Shown: one piece after another, positions 25,443 to 34,542 of the stretch
How positions within the stretch are numbered: the stretch's first letter is position 1
Layout of the letters: each line of letters opens with the position of its first letter
Source of the DNA: Alphaproteobacteria bacterium
GTDB lineage: Bacteria; Pseudomonadota; Alphaproteobacteria; Ferrovibrionales; Ferrovibrionaceae
Direction: 5' to 3'
Assembly (NCBI GenBank): GCA_018336035.1
Contig: JAGXRD010000018.1
Location: 1 to 40,368 of the forward strand
DNA: 40,368 bases
Notes under the pieces: model-generated
Seen by the model: the letters and a program-made list of their open reading frames with translations, nothing else
Database searches by the model: none
Told to the model about the DNA's origin: nothing
Program-made: the position numbers and the translations under genes

Positions 25443-27674
25443 TTAACCGAACAGGCGGGCCCACCATCCATAGCGCCAGCCGGCCAGCGCGACTCCAGCC
25501 AGTACGCCCAGCACCAGATACAGGCCCCAGGGCTGACGCGTCTCGGCATAGGGATCGGTCAGGGCGCGCTCCGAGCCGGGCGGCAGTTTCGCCAGATGCG
25601 TCAGGCTGCCGCCGAAGGGAATATTGATCAGCGCGCGCGCATTCACCGCCCAGCCATTGGCATCCAGCAGCGGGCCGAGATTGCGCTGCCGCAGCTTCAT
25701 CGCGGCGATGATCATCGACGGGCCAGAAATGATCAGCACTACGCCAATGATGGCGAGCGGAATCTGCCACCAGGCCAGATTGAGGAAGCCGGTGACCACC
25801 GTGGCCAGCGCCGTGCCGATCGCGCCGATGGCAAGACCGATGGCGGCGAAAATGCCGGCGAACTTTCCGGCATCGAAGGCCTGCTGCTGCGCGGCAGGGG
25901 CCGGTGCGGCGGGCTGACCCGAGATCGCCTGCGTGCCGGTCTGCAGCAACTGGGTGGTCAGCTGCTGCTCATTGGCCTTGGAACGCGCACTGGCGAATTT
26001 CTCGACCTGCTCGCCGAGGAACTTGCCCACCTTCTTGAACGGCAGCCAGAAGGCTTCGCGGATCGAAATGGGGTGACTGACCACCTTGATCACCACCGCA
26101 TCCCAGTCATGGCCGGCGCGGTCGTAGAACACGCCGTTGCGTCCCACCATCAGCTGGTCGGCATCGCCAGCCGTCACGGCAGCGGCAATCGTCATCTTTT
26201 CATTCGTGGGTTTGCCATCCGCGCCGCGCCGCGTGCAATCGCAATACAGCAGGTAGATGCGGCTGAGCACAGCCAGCGTGGCATGCTTGGCCGGATCGTC
26301 GACCGCAATGCAGAGGTCGCAGGAGCGGCCGTCGATGAACAGCGTGCCGACCTGGAAGATCGCCTTGCCGCGCCTGGTGTAGAAATCCTTGAAGGCGACG
26401 AAATTGTTGAGCAGCGGCACCAGATCGCGCACATAGCGCGCCAGCGTCTCGACCGAGGCGATGGCCTCGAATTCCGGCGCCAGCGCAGCATCCCTTTCGA
26501 TCAGCGCGGCGATCTTCTGCTGCGCGCCGCTCTGTTTGATGGCCCGCAAACGGGCAATGCCCAGCGGTTCGACCAGCATGCCGGCCTTGCGCTGGAGCCA
26601 GTCCATCGCAGGCGCCAGCCGCGCCTGCAGATCGCGCCATTCGGATTCACTCAGCGTGCCACGCTCGCCGTCCAGCAGCGGCGCCACGGCGGCATCACGC
26701 AGGCGCGCCACATCGGCGGCCCAGGCCGGATTTACGCCCTGGCCCAGCGGCAGCGGACGTTCGGCCTCGATGCGGGCCAGCGGAAAAGCAGCCACAGCCG
26801 CCGCGCCGGCCGAAAGATCGGCATCGGCGATGGCGGCAAAATCCTTATCGTCGGCATTCAGCGCCGTGCCGGCCACGGGATCGTAGGCGGCGAGCCGGCT
26901 ACGGAAGAAATAATCATCGACTTTCGCCGACAGTTTCTGCACGGCCTCGACGGCCGGCAGCGTGCCCTCGCCCAGCGGCAGGATCTCCGGCTTGGCCAGC
27001 GCCTCGTCCCACCAGGCCAGATAGGCGTCCAGCGCGGTGAAGAAGGCTTCGGCCTCCTCCTTGCCGATGCCGGTTTCACCGCCGCGGTCGGGTTTCTCGC
27101 CGACCAGCTTCATGATGTCCTGCATCACCTGCGCGGTCTCGGCATCGTCGCCAGCCGCAGACGGCGGCACGACGCCGTCGCCGTTGAACTGCGTCTTGCC
27201 GAAGATACGCCCGACATCGGCCGCTTCCGCCGGAGTGATCACAGCGGCATCGCCCTTGCCGATATTGGTCAGGATACGCCTGGCAGAAGCCAGGATGCGC
27301 GCACCCTCTTCGTGATTGTCGTCGATGGCACTGAGCGGCAATTCGCTATGGCCGGCGAACAGCACATTGGCATCGCGCACCATGCGGCAGGTCCAGTTCA
27401 CCGCCGCCAACAGTTCCAGCGCGCGGATGCGGCCATCCTTGTCCGCATCGATCAGTTCGAGCGTGCGGCGGTCGAAATCGATACCCTTGATCGGGCAACT
27501 GAGCGCGAGCCAGAGTTTCTGGTCCAGCTCCGAGAGATGCTGCAGATCTTCGCCAGTCTCGATGCGCAGCTGGTCGAAGCCCCCGGCGCGGAAAAAGCGC
27601 CAGCGATGCGGATTCTCCTGCTGCGGCCGTTCGGCCAGCCGAGTGCCGGTCTGATCAGTTTGCGCTTCGGCCAT
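25443..27674 (-). CDS. Large EF-hand membrane protein, function unknown
   Basis: 743 aa from ATG 27674 behind an ideal GGGAGG site; 19 in-frame codons upstream are rejected. Residues 76-87 (DADKDGRIRALE) are a canonical EF-hand loop with Asp at positions 1, 3 and 5, Gly at 6 and Glu at 12. A second loop near 162-173 (FNGDGVV) is degenerate. The middle has an unusual cysteine set: CDLC about 75 residues before the last third, then YCDCTRRG. Near the C-terminus there are two or three membrane helices (FAGIFAAIGLAIGAIGTAL, WQIPLAIIGVVLIISG, and WGLYLVLGVLAGVALAGW at the end). No enzyme family is recognised. It is 65 nt downstream of a CorA-type gene on the same strand, which hints at divalent-cation physiology. 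Confidence 0.7.
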   Translation of the reverse strand: MAEAQTDQTGTRLAERPQQENPHRWRFFRAGGFDQLRIETGEDLQHLSELDQKLWLALSCPIKGIDFDRRTLELIDADKDGRIRALELLAAVNWTCRMVRDANVLFAGHSELPLSAIDDNHEEGARILASARRILTNIGKGDAAVITPAEAADVGRIFGKTQFNGDGVVPPSAAGDDAETAQVMQDIMKLVGEKPDRGGETGIGKEEAEAFFTALDAYLAWWDEALAKPEILPLGEGTLPAVEAVQKLSAKVDDYFFRSRLAAYDPVAGTALNADDKDFAAIADADLSAGAAAVAAFPLARIEAERPLPLGQGVNPAWAADVARLRDAAVAPLLDGERGTLSESEWRDLQARLAPAMDWLQRKAGMLVEPLGIARLRAIKQSGAQQKIAALIERDAALAPEFEAIASVETLARYVRDLVPLLNNFVAFKDFYTRRGKAIFQVGTLFIDGRSCDLCIAVDDPAKHATLAVLSRIYLLYCDCTRRGADGKPTNEKMTIAAAVTAGDADQLMVGRNGVFYDRAGHDWDAVVIKVVSHPISIREAFWLPFKKVGKFLGEQVEKFASARSKANEQQLTTQLLQTGTQAISGQPAAPAPAAQQQAFDAGKFAGIFAAIGLAIGAIGTALATVVTGFLNLAWWQIPLAIIGVVLIISGPSMIIAAMKLRQRNLGPLLDANGWAVNARALINIPFGGSLTHLAKLPPGSERALTDPYAETRQPWGLYLVLGVLAGVALAGWRYGWWARLFG

Positions 27675-27739
27675 TGTCGCCTCCCGAGAACGAACGAGGC
27701 TGAGGATATAGCCGGCGGCTTCGGCTGCCAATTGTCGAA

Positions 27740-28711
27740 TCAGAGCCAGCCGCTGCGCCGGAAGCGCCAGTAGAGGAAGCCGCAGGCGGCAGCGATCCCG
27801 CCCAGCACCACAGGATAGCCATAGATCCAGCGCAGTTCAGGCATGTGCTCGAAATTCATGCCGTAAACGCCGGCGATGGCGGTGGGTACGGCCAGGATCG
27901 CCGCCCAGGCCGCCAGCTGGCGCACCACATCGTTCTGACGCGCATTGGCCAGCAGGATCTCGGCCTCGAATGCTGCGGCGGTCGCATCGCGCAGATCAGT
28001 GATCGCCTCAGCCACGCGCTGCACATGATCGTTCACGTCGCTGAAATAGGGGCGCAACTCGGGCGCCATCATCGGCAGGTCGAGGCGGCTCAGCCGGTTG
28101 CTGACTTCCAGCAACGGCAGCACGGTGCCGCGCATACCGAGCAACTGCCGGCGTAGATGATACAGTCGCTCGATGGTCTTGCGGTCGAGCGTCTCGTCCA
28201 GCACCTGGGTTTCGATCTGGGCCAGCTCATTCTGTATGTCGTCGACCACCGGAAAGAAGTTGTCGGTCACGAAATCGATGATCGCATGCAAGGCCGCAGA
28301 TTCGCCGTGCCGTAGCATCTCGGGCCGGTTTTCCAGCCTATTGCGCACCTCGGCATAAGAGGAGGACGCGCCATGACGAACGGAGATGACATATCCCTTG
28401 CCGACAAAAACATGCGTTTCACCGTATTCCGGCGCACCATCGACCAGGCGCACGGTACGCAGCACGACGAAAATGCTGTCGCCGTAGATATCCAGCTTGG
28501 GCCGCTGGTGCGCGCGTTCGGCATCTTCGATCGCAAGCGGATGCAGGCCGAACTGCTGCTGCAATAGCTTCAGCGCCGCGGGCTCGGGCTCATGCAGGCC
28601 GATCCAGACGAAATCGGCTTCCGCCGGCACATTGGTGCCACAGGATTCGAAGGGGACTTCGCCCAGGCGCGAACCACCGCCATAGGCTGCACAAGCCACT
28701 ACACCCTTCAT
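27740..28711 (-). CDS. CorA-family divalent metal ion transporter
   Basis: 323 aa CorA/ZntB-type channel. A large N-terminal cytoplasmic domain (about 1-255) includes HPLAIEDAERAHQRPKLDIYG, split here by a helix turn, and long helices such as ETQVLDETLDRKTIERLYHL. Two C-terminal membrane helices flank the GMN selectivity motif at 284-286 (VYGMNFEHMPEL). The cytoplasmic C-end is RFRRSGWL. Magnesium import is the usual role, but zinc transport (ZntB) uses the same fold and cannot be excluded. It follows the SLC13 gene by 18 nt on the same strand. Confidence 0.92.
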   Translation of the reverse strand: MKGVVACAAYGGGSRLGEVPFESCGTNVPAEADFVWIGLHEPEPAALKLLQQQFGLHPLAIEDAERAHQRPKLDIYGDSIFVVLRTVRLVDGAPEYGETHVFVGKGYVISVRHGASSSYAEVRNRLENRPEMLRHGESAALHAIIDFVTDNFFPVVDDIQNELAQIETQVLDETLDRKTIERLYHLRRQLLGMRGTVLPLLEVSNRLSRLDLPMMAPELRPYFSDVNDHVQRVAEAITDLRDATAAAFEAEILLANARQNDVVRQLAAWAAILAVPTAIAGVYGMNFEHMPELRWIYGYPVVLGGIAAACGFLYWRFRRSGWL

Positions 28712-28729
28712 AGCCGGCTCCGTTTCAGT

Positions 28730-30565
28730 TTACTTCAGCGGCCAGAATATCGGGATCAGCAGGGTTCCCACCACCAGTACCAGGAAGGAAAGCGGCAGAC
28801 CAAGCCGTGAATAGTCGCCGAAACGGTAGCCGCCCGGCCCCATGACCAGGGTATTGCACTGGTGCCCGATGGGCGTGAGGAAATCGCAGGCCGCGCCCAG
28901 TGCCACCGCCATCAGGAAGGGATCAGGATTGAGGCCGAGCTTCTGCGCCAGGCTGGCGCCGATCGGTCCCATGATCAGCACCGTGGCCGCATTGTTGAGG
29001 AACGGCGTCAGCAGCATGGCGCTGCCCATCATCAGTGCCAGGGCGCCCACAGGTGGCAGGGCGTCGGCCGCGATGGCGAGAACGCCGGCGATCAGTTCGG
29101 CGCCGCCGGTGCTGCTGATCGAATCGCTGACCGGGATCAGGCAGGCCATCAGCACGATGATCGGAATGTCGATGGACTCGTAAGCCTCCTTCAGCGTCAG
29201 CACGCCGAAGACCACCATCAGCACGGCGGCACCGAAGAAGGCCGTGGTGACCGGCACCAGCTTGAAGGCAACCACGATCATGGCCAGCGTCAGCAGCACG
29301 ATCGGCAGGTATTCCTGACGCTTGCGGCCGAGGCCGATGGCGCGGTCGAGCAGCGGCAGACAGCCCAGATTGCGCAGGCTTTCCGCCATCGTCTCTTCCG
29401 GTCCCTGCAGCACCAGCACATCGCCGGCCTGGAAACGGATCTGGCTCAGCCGTTTGGCAAGCGGCTCGCCCGAGCGGCTGATCGCCAGCAGGCTGAGGCC
29501 TTCATGTTCGCGCAGGCGCAGCGAGCGCGCCGAAGCGCCGATCAGCGACGATGCGCCGGTGATCACCGCCTCGACCACCGTGATGTCCTTGGGCGGTTCG
29601 CCGCGGGTATTCTTCTCTTCGCCGTCCTTGCTGTCCTTGTCGTCCTTGCTGCTGCGGGCATCGCGCTCAGGATCTCTGGCCGGGCGCAAATCGAGCTTGG
29701 CCTCCTCGATCAGTTTCCGCAGGGCGACGGCTTCGGCGCGCACGATCAGGATATCGCCGGCAAAGAGCTGCCAGTGCCAGGCCGGCGTGTAGCGATGCCG
29801 CTTCTCACGCACAATCGCCACAATCTCGACATCGCCCTCGCCCAGCGCCTCAAGATCGCCGACGGTTTTGCCCAGCAGGGTGGATTTCTCGCCGATGCGG
29901 ACTTCGGTGAGGTAGGGATCGGTTTCGAAAGCCTGCTCGGCCGAATTGGGCGATGTGCGGTTGGCGGGCAGCAGACGCCAGCCCACCACCAGGAATAACA
30001 GGCCGGCGACAGCGATGCCGATACCGACCGGTGCGAAATCGAACATGGCGAAGGGTTCGCCGGTCAGTTCCTGGCGCACACGTGAGACCAGGATATTCGG
30101 CGAGGTGCCGATCAGGGTGACCACACCGCCGATCAGCGAGCCGAACGCCATTGGCATCAGCAGGCGAGAGACCGGCGTATCGGTGCGACGGGCAATCTGG
30201 ATGGCAATCGGCAGCAGGATGGCCAGCGCGCCGATATTCTTCATGAAGGCCGACATCACCGTGGTGGCAAAGGCAAGTGCTGCCACCTGACGCGTCGTGG
30301 TGGTGAGGAATGGCTCGGCCTTGCGCACCACCCGGCCGATCAGAGTCGACTTGCCGACGCCAGCGCTGATCACCAGCGCCGAGGCGACCAGCACCACGAC
30401 CTGGTCGCTGAAACCGGAAAACGCCTTGTCGGCGGGCACCACGCCCAGCGCCAGTGCCGCCAGCAGACTAAACAGGGCGACAAGATCGAAGCGGAAGCGG
30501 TTCGAGATGAACAGCGCGACGGTGACAGCAATCAGGCCGAAGGACAGAGCTTGGTCTAGGGTCAC
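28730..30565 (-). CDS. SLC13/DASS-type transporter with two TrkA-C (RCK_C) domains
   Basis: 611 aa. About five hydrophobic segments at the N-terminus and six at the C-terminus flank a soluble middle (about 205-415). The two halves carry the DASS SNT-like motifs IGTSPNILVS and IGHQCNTLVMG. The soluble part has two TrkA-C folds, FETDPYLTEVRIGEKSTLLG and ASARSLRLREHEGLSLLAI, joined by a linker of about 40 residues that is very rich in Lys, Asp and Glu (about 300-340). Relatives carry sulfate, dicarboxylates or other anions. The substrate is not predictable. The start is GTG 30565 and the ribosome site is weak, so the first codon is moderately sure. Confidence 0.88.
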   Translation of the reverse strand: MTLDQALSFGLIAVTVALFISNRFRFDLVALFSLLAALALGVVPADKAFSGFSDQVVVLVASALVISAGVGKSTLIGRVVRKAEPFLTTTTRQVAALAFATTVMSAFMKNIGALAILLPIAIQIARRTDTPVSRLLMPMAFGSLIGGVVTLIGTSPNILVSRVRQELTGEPFAMFDFAPVGIGIAVAGLLFLVVGWRLLPANRTSPNSAEQAFETDPYLTEVRIGEKSTLLGKTVGDLEALGEGDVEIVAIVREKRHRYTPAWHWQLFAGDILIVRAEAVALRKLIEEAKLDLRPARDPERDARSSKDDKDSKDGEEKNTRGEPPKDITVVEAVITGASSLIGASARSLRLREHEGLSLLAISRSGEPLAKRLSQIRFQAGDVLVLQGPEETMAESLRNLGCLPLLDRAIGLGRKRQEYLPIVLLTLAMIVVAFKLVPVTTAFFGAAVLMVVFGVLTLKEAYESIDIPIIVLMACLIPVSDSISSTGGAELIAGVLAIAADALPPVGALALMMGSAMLLTPFLNNAATVLIMGPIGASLAQKLGLNPDPFLMAVALGAACDFLTPIGHQCNTLVMGPGGYRFGDYSRLGLPLSFLVLVVGTLLIPIFWPLK

Positions 30566-30660
30566 GGGTTATCCGGGGGTTGATGTGATCGATTGATCCG
30601 ACCGACAAAACGGCCAAGTCCCGTTTGCCGTTCCCCCATGATGGCACAAAATCGGCGCCA

Positions 30661-30688
30661 CAAATGCAAACGGCGCCTTGCGGCGCCG
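30661..30688 (-). terminator. Intrinsic terminator of tRNA-Lys
   Basis: On the minus strand CGGCGCC (30688-30682) pairs with GGCGCCG (30677-30671) around a GCAA tetraloop. The T-rich tail TTTGCATTTG follows (30670-30661). It lies 20 nt after the tRNA 3' end. Confidence 0.75.
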
Positions 30689-30708
30689 TGCATGCTTTGC
30701 GATGAGAA

Positions 30709-30784
<76 letters not shown>

Positions 30785-30873
30785 GACTCTCATCGACGAA
30801 CCAGCAAGAGAGGGCTGGGTCGCCAAAAGCTGGGGGAAAATACCCGGATTCGCCCAAATTGCAAGCGCTTCGG

Positions 30874-30924
30874 GGCCGGGAAATTCATCTGCCCGGCCAA
30901 AGGCTTAAATCGGCCGATTCGGCC
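30874..30924 (-). terminator. Hairpins downstream of rodA
   Basis: Two inverted repeats follow the rodA stop in the leftward direction: GGCCGATTCGGCC (30912-30924), and GGCCGGG/CCCGGCC (30874-30880 with 30892-30898). Neither has a real T-tract. They are the only candidates for ending the mre operon before the tRNA gene. Confidence 0.35.
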
Positions 30925-30929
30925 AGAAA

Positions 30930-32078
30930 TCAGCTCAGCGGTCCGCTCATATGGCGCGGGATTTCCACGTCGCGATGCACATAGACATTCACCAGCAGGC
31001 CGATGCCGACCAGCAGCGTCATCATCGCCGTGCCGCCATAGGAAAACAGCGGCAGCGGCACGCCCACCACCGGCACCAGACCTGACACCATGGCGATGTT
31101 GATGAAGACATACAGGAACAGCATGGTGGTGAGCCCGCCGGCCAGCAGGCGGCCATACTGGCTGCGTGAACGCAGCGCGATGGCATAGCCATAGGCGATC
31201 AGCAGGATATAGAGCGCGATCAGCACCAGCGCGCCGATCAGGCCATGCTCCTCGGCGAACATGGTGAAGATGAAATCGGTCTGCTTCTCGGGCAGGAAGC
31301 TGAGATGGCTCTGGGTCCCCTGCATGAAGCCCTTGCCAGAAAAGCCGCCAGACCCCAGTGCAATCTTCGACTGCAGGATGTGATAGCCGGAACCGAGCGG
31401 ATCTTCCTCCGGGTTCATGAAGGTGAGCACGCGGCGCTTCTGGTAGTCATGCAGGAAATTCCAGGCGATCGGCAGCGCGGCGCCGCCGCCAATGATCACC
31501 AGCATGAACTTCCAGGCACGCACGCCAGTGAAGAAAAACACCGCGCCCGACGAAGCCAGTAGCAGCATGGCGGTACCCAGATCGGGCTGCTTGATCACCA
31601 GCACCACCGGCACCAGCACGATGGCGAGCGGCAGCACCAGCCAGCGGATACGGCCGATATCCTCATAGGACAGCCCGTGGAAATAGCGCGCCAGGGTCAG
31701 CACCAGCGCGATCTTCATGATCTCGGAGGGCTGCACATGCACGATGCCGAGATCGAGCCAGCGCTGCGCGCCCATGCCGATGCGACCGACAAGTTCGACG
31801 GCGATCAGCAGGACCAGTCCGATGGCATAGATCACATAGGACAGCCGCATCCAGATGCGGATATCGGTGACCGCAATAACAAGCATGATGATGAGGCCGA
31901 CCGCGAAACGCGCCATCTGCCGGTCGGCCCAGGGGTCGATATCGCCGCCCGCTGCCGAATAGAGCGCGGTAAAGCCCAAGCTGGCGATCACGGTGATCAG
32001 CAGCACCAGACCCCAGTTGACGTCGCGCAGCTTGCGGCTGATCGACTGGTCGTTGCCGCGCGTGGACCAATGCGCCAT
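30930..32078 (-). CDS. rodA: Rod-shape peptidoglycan polymerase RodA
   Basis: 382 aa SEDS-family glycosyltransferase with about ten membrane helices. It polymerises lipid II for side-wall growth in partnership with PBP2. Visible SEDS features are GAQRWLDLGIVHVQPSEIMK, LVIKQPDLGTAML, the loop LSFLPEKQTDFIFTMFAEEHG (in two parts) and the C-terminal PLPLFSYGGTAM. The ATG at 32078 comes 1 nt after the mrdA stop (TGA-C-ATG). An upstream in-frame extension of 53 residues is Pro/Arg-rich antisense-like sequence and is rejected. Last gene of the mre operon. Confidence 0.97.
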   Translation of the reverse strand: MAHWSTRGNDQSISRKLRDVNWGLVLLITVIASLGFTALYSAAGGDIDPWADRQMARFAVGLIIMLVIAVTDIRIWMRLSYVIYAIGLVLLIAVELVGRIGMGAQRWLDLGIVHVQPSEIMKIALVLTLARYFHGLSYEDIGRIRWLVLPLAIVLVPVVLVIKQPDLGTAMLLLASSGAVFFFTGVRAWKFMLVIIGGGAALPIAWNFLHDYQKRRVLTFMNPEEDPLGSGYHILQSKIALGSGGFSGKGFMQGTQSHLSFLPEKQTDFIFTMFAEEHGLIGALVLIALYILLIAYGYAIALRSRSQYGRLLAGGLTTMLFLYVFINIAMVSGLVPVVGVPLPLFSYGGTAMMTLLVGIGLLVNVYVHRDVEIPRHMSGPLS

Positions 32079-32079
32079 G

Positions 32080-34002
32080 TCAGCCCCCGTCTTTCGTGGC
32101 TGCCGGCGCAGTGCCGGAGGCGGTGGTGGTGGTAGGACCGGGCGCCGAGCGCGGCCGGCGCGAGGGATCCAGCTTCTGGCATTCCAGCATGATGTCGCGC
32201 GCCACCGGGGCTGCGGCCTTGGCGCCGGAACCGCCATGTTCGATGATCACCGCGCAGGCATAGCGCGGCGCGCTGATCGGCGCATAGGCGACGAAGAGCG
32301 CGTGATCGCGCTCCTCCCACGGCTTCTCCTCGTTCTTGCGCACGCGGGTTTCGCGTTCCAGCCGGCTGATACGGCGCACCTGGCTCGATCCGGTCTTGCC
32401 GGCCATGGCGTATTGCGCCTGCATGATGCGGGCGCCCGCCGCCGTGCCGCGTGGCGGCGCCGTGACGCGGATCATGCCTTCCAGCGCCAGATCGAGCTGC
32501 TCGCGTTTAATATTCAGGCTCGGCCAGCGCTGCGAGGCCGGCCGCTGGTCGGTGGCGGGGCCAAAGCCGTCTTCCTTGCGCACGATGCGCGGCGGCACGG
32601 CATAGCCGCCATTGGCCAGACGCGCCGTCATCACGGCAAGCTGCAGCGGCGTGGTGGTGACATAGCCCTGACCGATGCCGATCACCAGATTCTCGCCCGG
32701 ATGCCAGGGCTGGCCGAGCGCGCCCTGCTTCCAGGCGCGCGTCGGAATGATGCCGCGACGTTCGCCGGTCAGGTCGATACCGGTGAAATCGCCCAGGCCG
32801 AGCTTCCTGGCGACTTCGCCGATCTTGTCGACGCCGGTGCGTTTGGCGGCTTCGTAGAAATAGACGTCGCAGCTTTCTTCCAGCGCCGACACGTAGTTCA
32901 TCGTGCCGTGGCCGCCCTTCTTCCAGCAATGGAAGGTGTTGTTGCCGAAATCCATATGGCCGGGGCAGAAGACGCGCGTCTCCGGCGTCATGCTGCCCGA
33001 TTCCAGCGCGGCGATGCCGACCAGCATCTTGTAGGTCGAGCCGGGCGGATACTGGCCCGCGATCGCCTTGTTGATCAGCGGCTTGTATTTGTCGTTGTTG
33101 AGCTGGCGCCATTGCGGCCCGGTGATGCCGACATTGAACCAGTTCGGGTCGTAGCCGGGATTGGACACCAGCGCGAGAATCTCGCCGGTATGGATATCCA
33201 TCACCACGGCGGCGCCGCTGTCTTCGCCGAAGCGTTCCTGTGCGAAGCGCTGCAGATCAGCATCGATGGTCAGGACGACATCGTCGCCCTGCTGGCCGTT
33301 ATAGCGTTCGAGTTCGCGGATGGCGCGACCATAGGCATTCACTTCGATCTGGCTATGGCCGGCGCGACCGCGCAGCCGTTCGTCATAGACCTTCTCGACG
33401 CCGCTCTTGCCGATGCGGAAACCCGGCAGTTCGAGCAGCGGGTCATCGCCCAGCTCGTTCTCCGCCACGGCGCCGACATAGCCGACGACATGGCTGAAGG
33501 TCTGCGCATAGGGATAGTCGCGCGTTTCGCCGACATCGAGCTGCACGCCGGGCAGATCGGGCGAATGCAGGTTGATCTTGGCGAAATCGTCCCACGACAG
33601 GTTCTCGGCCACCACGACCGGCACGAACTTGCGGCGGCGTTCGATCTCGCGTTTGACGCGCGCACGCTGCGTATCGTCGACCTGGATCAGCTTCGACAAG
33701 GCTTCCAGCGTCGCGTCGACATTGCGGGTCTGCTCGGCCACGATCATGACGCGGTAATTGCGGCGATTGGAGGCAAGCTCGGTGCCGAAGCGGTCCAGCA
33801 CCCGGCCGCGCCGCGGCGGCAGCAGCCGCATGTTGATGCGGTTTTCCTCGGCCAGCAGATGATATTTATGCGCCTCCATCACCTGCAGGTAATAGAGCCG
33901 CGCGGCCAGTGCGCCGAACAGGCCGAGCTGCGCGGTGCCGAGCAGCAAAGCGCGGCGGGTGAATACCCGCTGCAGATCGTTGTCGCGCCGGTTGATCGCC
34001 AT
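32080..34002 (-). CDS. mrdA: Penicillin-binding protein 2
   Basis: 640 aa class B PBP, the elongasome transpeptidase that works with RodA. There is one N-terminal membrane anchor (about 18-38), then the dimerisation/pedestal region (RRGRVLDRFGTELASNRRNY) and the transpeptidase domain. The active-site Ser322 is in PGSTYKM (Lys325), Ser377 in ESCDVYF is the SxN-equivalent (SCD), and KTG begins at Lys536. The tail from about 605 is rich in Thr, Ala and Pro. Start at ATG 34002, 7 nt after mreD. Confidence 0.97.
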   Translation of the reverse strand: MAINRRDNDLQRVFTRRALLLGTAQLGLFGALAARLYYLQVMEAHKYHLLAEENRINMRLLPPRRGRVLDRFGTELASNRRNYRVMIVAEQTRNVDATLEALSKLIQVDDTQRARVKREIERRRKFVPVVVAENLSWDDFAKINLHSPDLPGVQLDVGETRDYPYAQTFSHVVGYVGAVAENELGDDPLLELPGFRIGKSGVEKVYDERLRGRAGHSQIEVNAYGRAIRELERYNGQQGDDVVLTIDADLQRFAQERFGEDSGAAVVMDIHTGEILALVSNPGYDPNWFNVGITGPQWRQLNNDKYKPLINKAIAGQYPPGSTYKMLVGIAALESGSMTPETRVFCPGHMDFGNNTFHCWKKGGHGTMNYVSALEESCDVYFYEAAKRTGVDKIGEVARKLGLGDFTGIDLTGERRGIIPTRAWKQGALGQPWHPGENLVIGIGQGYVTTTPLQLAVMTARLANGGYAVPPRIVRKEDGFGPATDQRPASQRWPSLNIKREQLDLALEGMIRVTAPPRGTAAGARIMQAQYAMAGKTGSSQVRRISRLERETRVRKNEEKPWEERDHALFVAYAPISAPRYACAVIIEHGGSGAKAAAPVARDIMLECQKLDPSRRPRSAPGPTTTTASGTAPAATKDGG

Positions 34003-34009
34003 CGCTGCC

Positions 34010-34531
34010 TCAGGCCGTGACGGAGGCGCGCAGCCAGCGGCGCTCCAGGCGACTGAGCAGCCAGTAGACCGCCGGATACAGCGTCAGCGACAGCAGCAGC
34101 TGCGCCAGCAGCGGCGCGGTCGGCAGCAGGCGCCAGTGCAGCAGCGAGACAAAGGCCCAGCCGGCCGGCAGCACCGCGCCGACGACGAGCGCGAAGGCCG
34201 CCCAATTGACCAGGAAAGACGAGCCGAGAAAGACCTTGCGCTGCGCCATACCCAGTTCATGCACCAGCACCAGCGCCAGCGCGTTCAGTCCCAGCGGGCC
34301 GGCCGAGAGCAGATCGAGCAGCAAGCCAATCAGGAAGGCGCCCAGCATGGTCATAAGATCGGAGCGGAAGATGCTCCAGTAGAACACGGCCATCAGCGCG
34401 AAAGCTGGCGCGACATTGTCGAAATGCGGCAGGCCGATGGGGGTGAGACCGATCAGCACCAGGGTCACGCTGCTGAGGATCGGCAGCAGGGCACGGATGC
34501 GGCGGCTGGTCTGGCGGAGCAGCGCGGACAT
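34010..34531 (-). CDS. mreD: Rod shape-determining protein MreD
   Basis: 173 aa, five to six hydrophobic segments, small integral-membrane partner of MreC in the elongasome. Typical are the N-terminal RIRALLPILSSVTLVLIG and the central LGAFLIGLLLDLLSAGPLG, where the conserved FxxGLxxDxxxxxPLG pattern can be read. Sequence conservation in MreD is low, so synteny between mreC and mrdA supports the call. The ATG at 34531 is 11 nt after the mreC stop. Confidence 0.93.
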   Translation of the reverse strand: MSALLRQTSRRIRALLPILSSVTLVLIGLTPIGLPHFDNVAPAFALMAVFYWSIFRSDLMTMLGAFLIGLLLDLLSAGPLGLNALALVLVHELGMAQRKVFLGSSFLVNWAAFALVVGAVLPAGWAFVSLLHWRLLPTAPLLAQLLLSLTLYPAVYWLLSRLERRWLRASVTA

Positions 34532-34542
34532 GGCGCCGCTCC

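Noticed and set aside
25596-27773. 725-codon rightward open frame antisense to the EF-hand protein gene
   Set aside because: Arg/Gln/His-rich with no motif. The leftward frame has an ideal ribosome site, an EF-hand loop and membrane helices.
31993-34020. 675-codon rightward open frame antisense to mrdA
   Set aside because: mrdA carries the full set of transpeptidase motifs on the other strand. The rightward frame has none.
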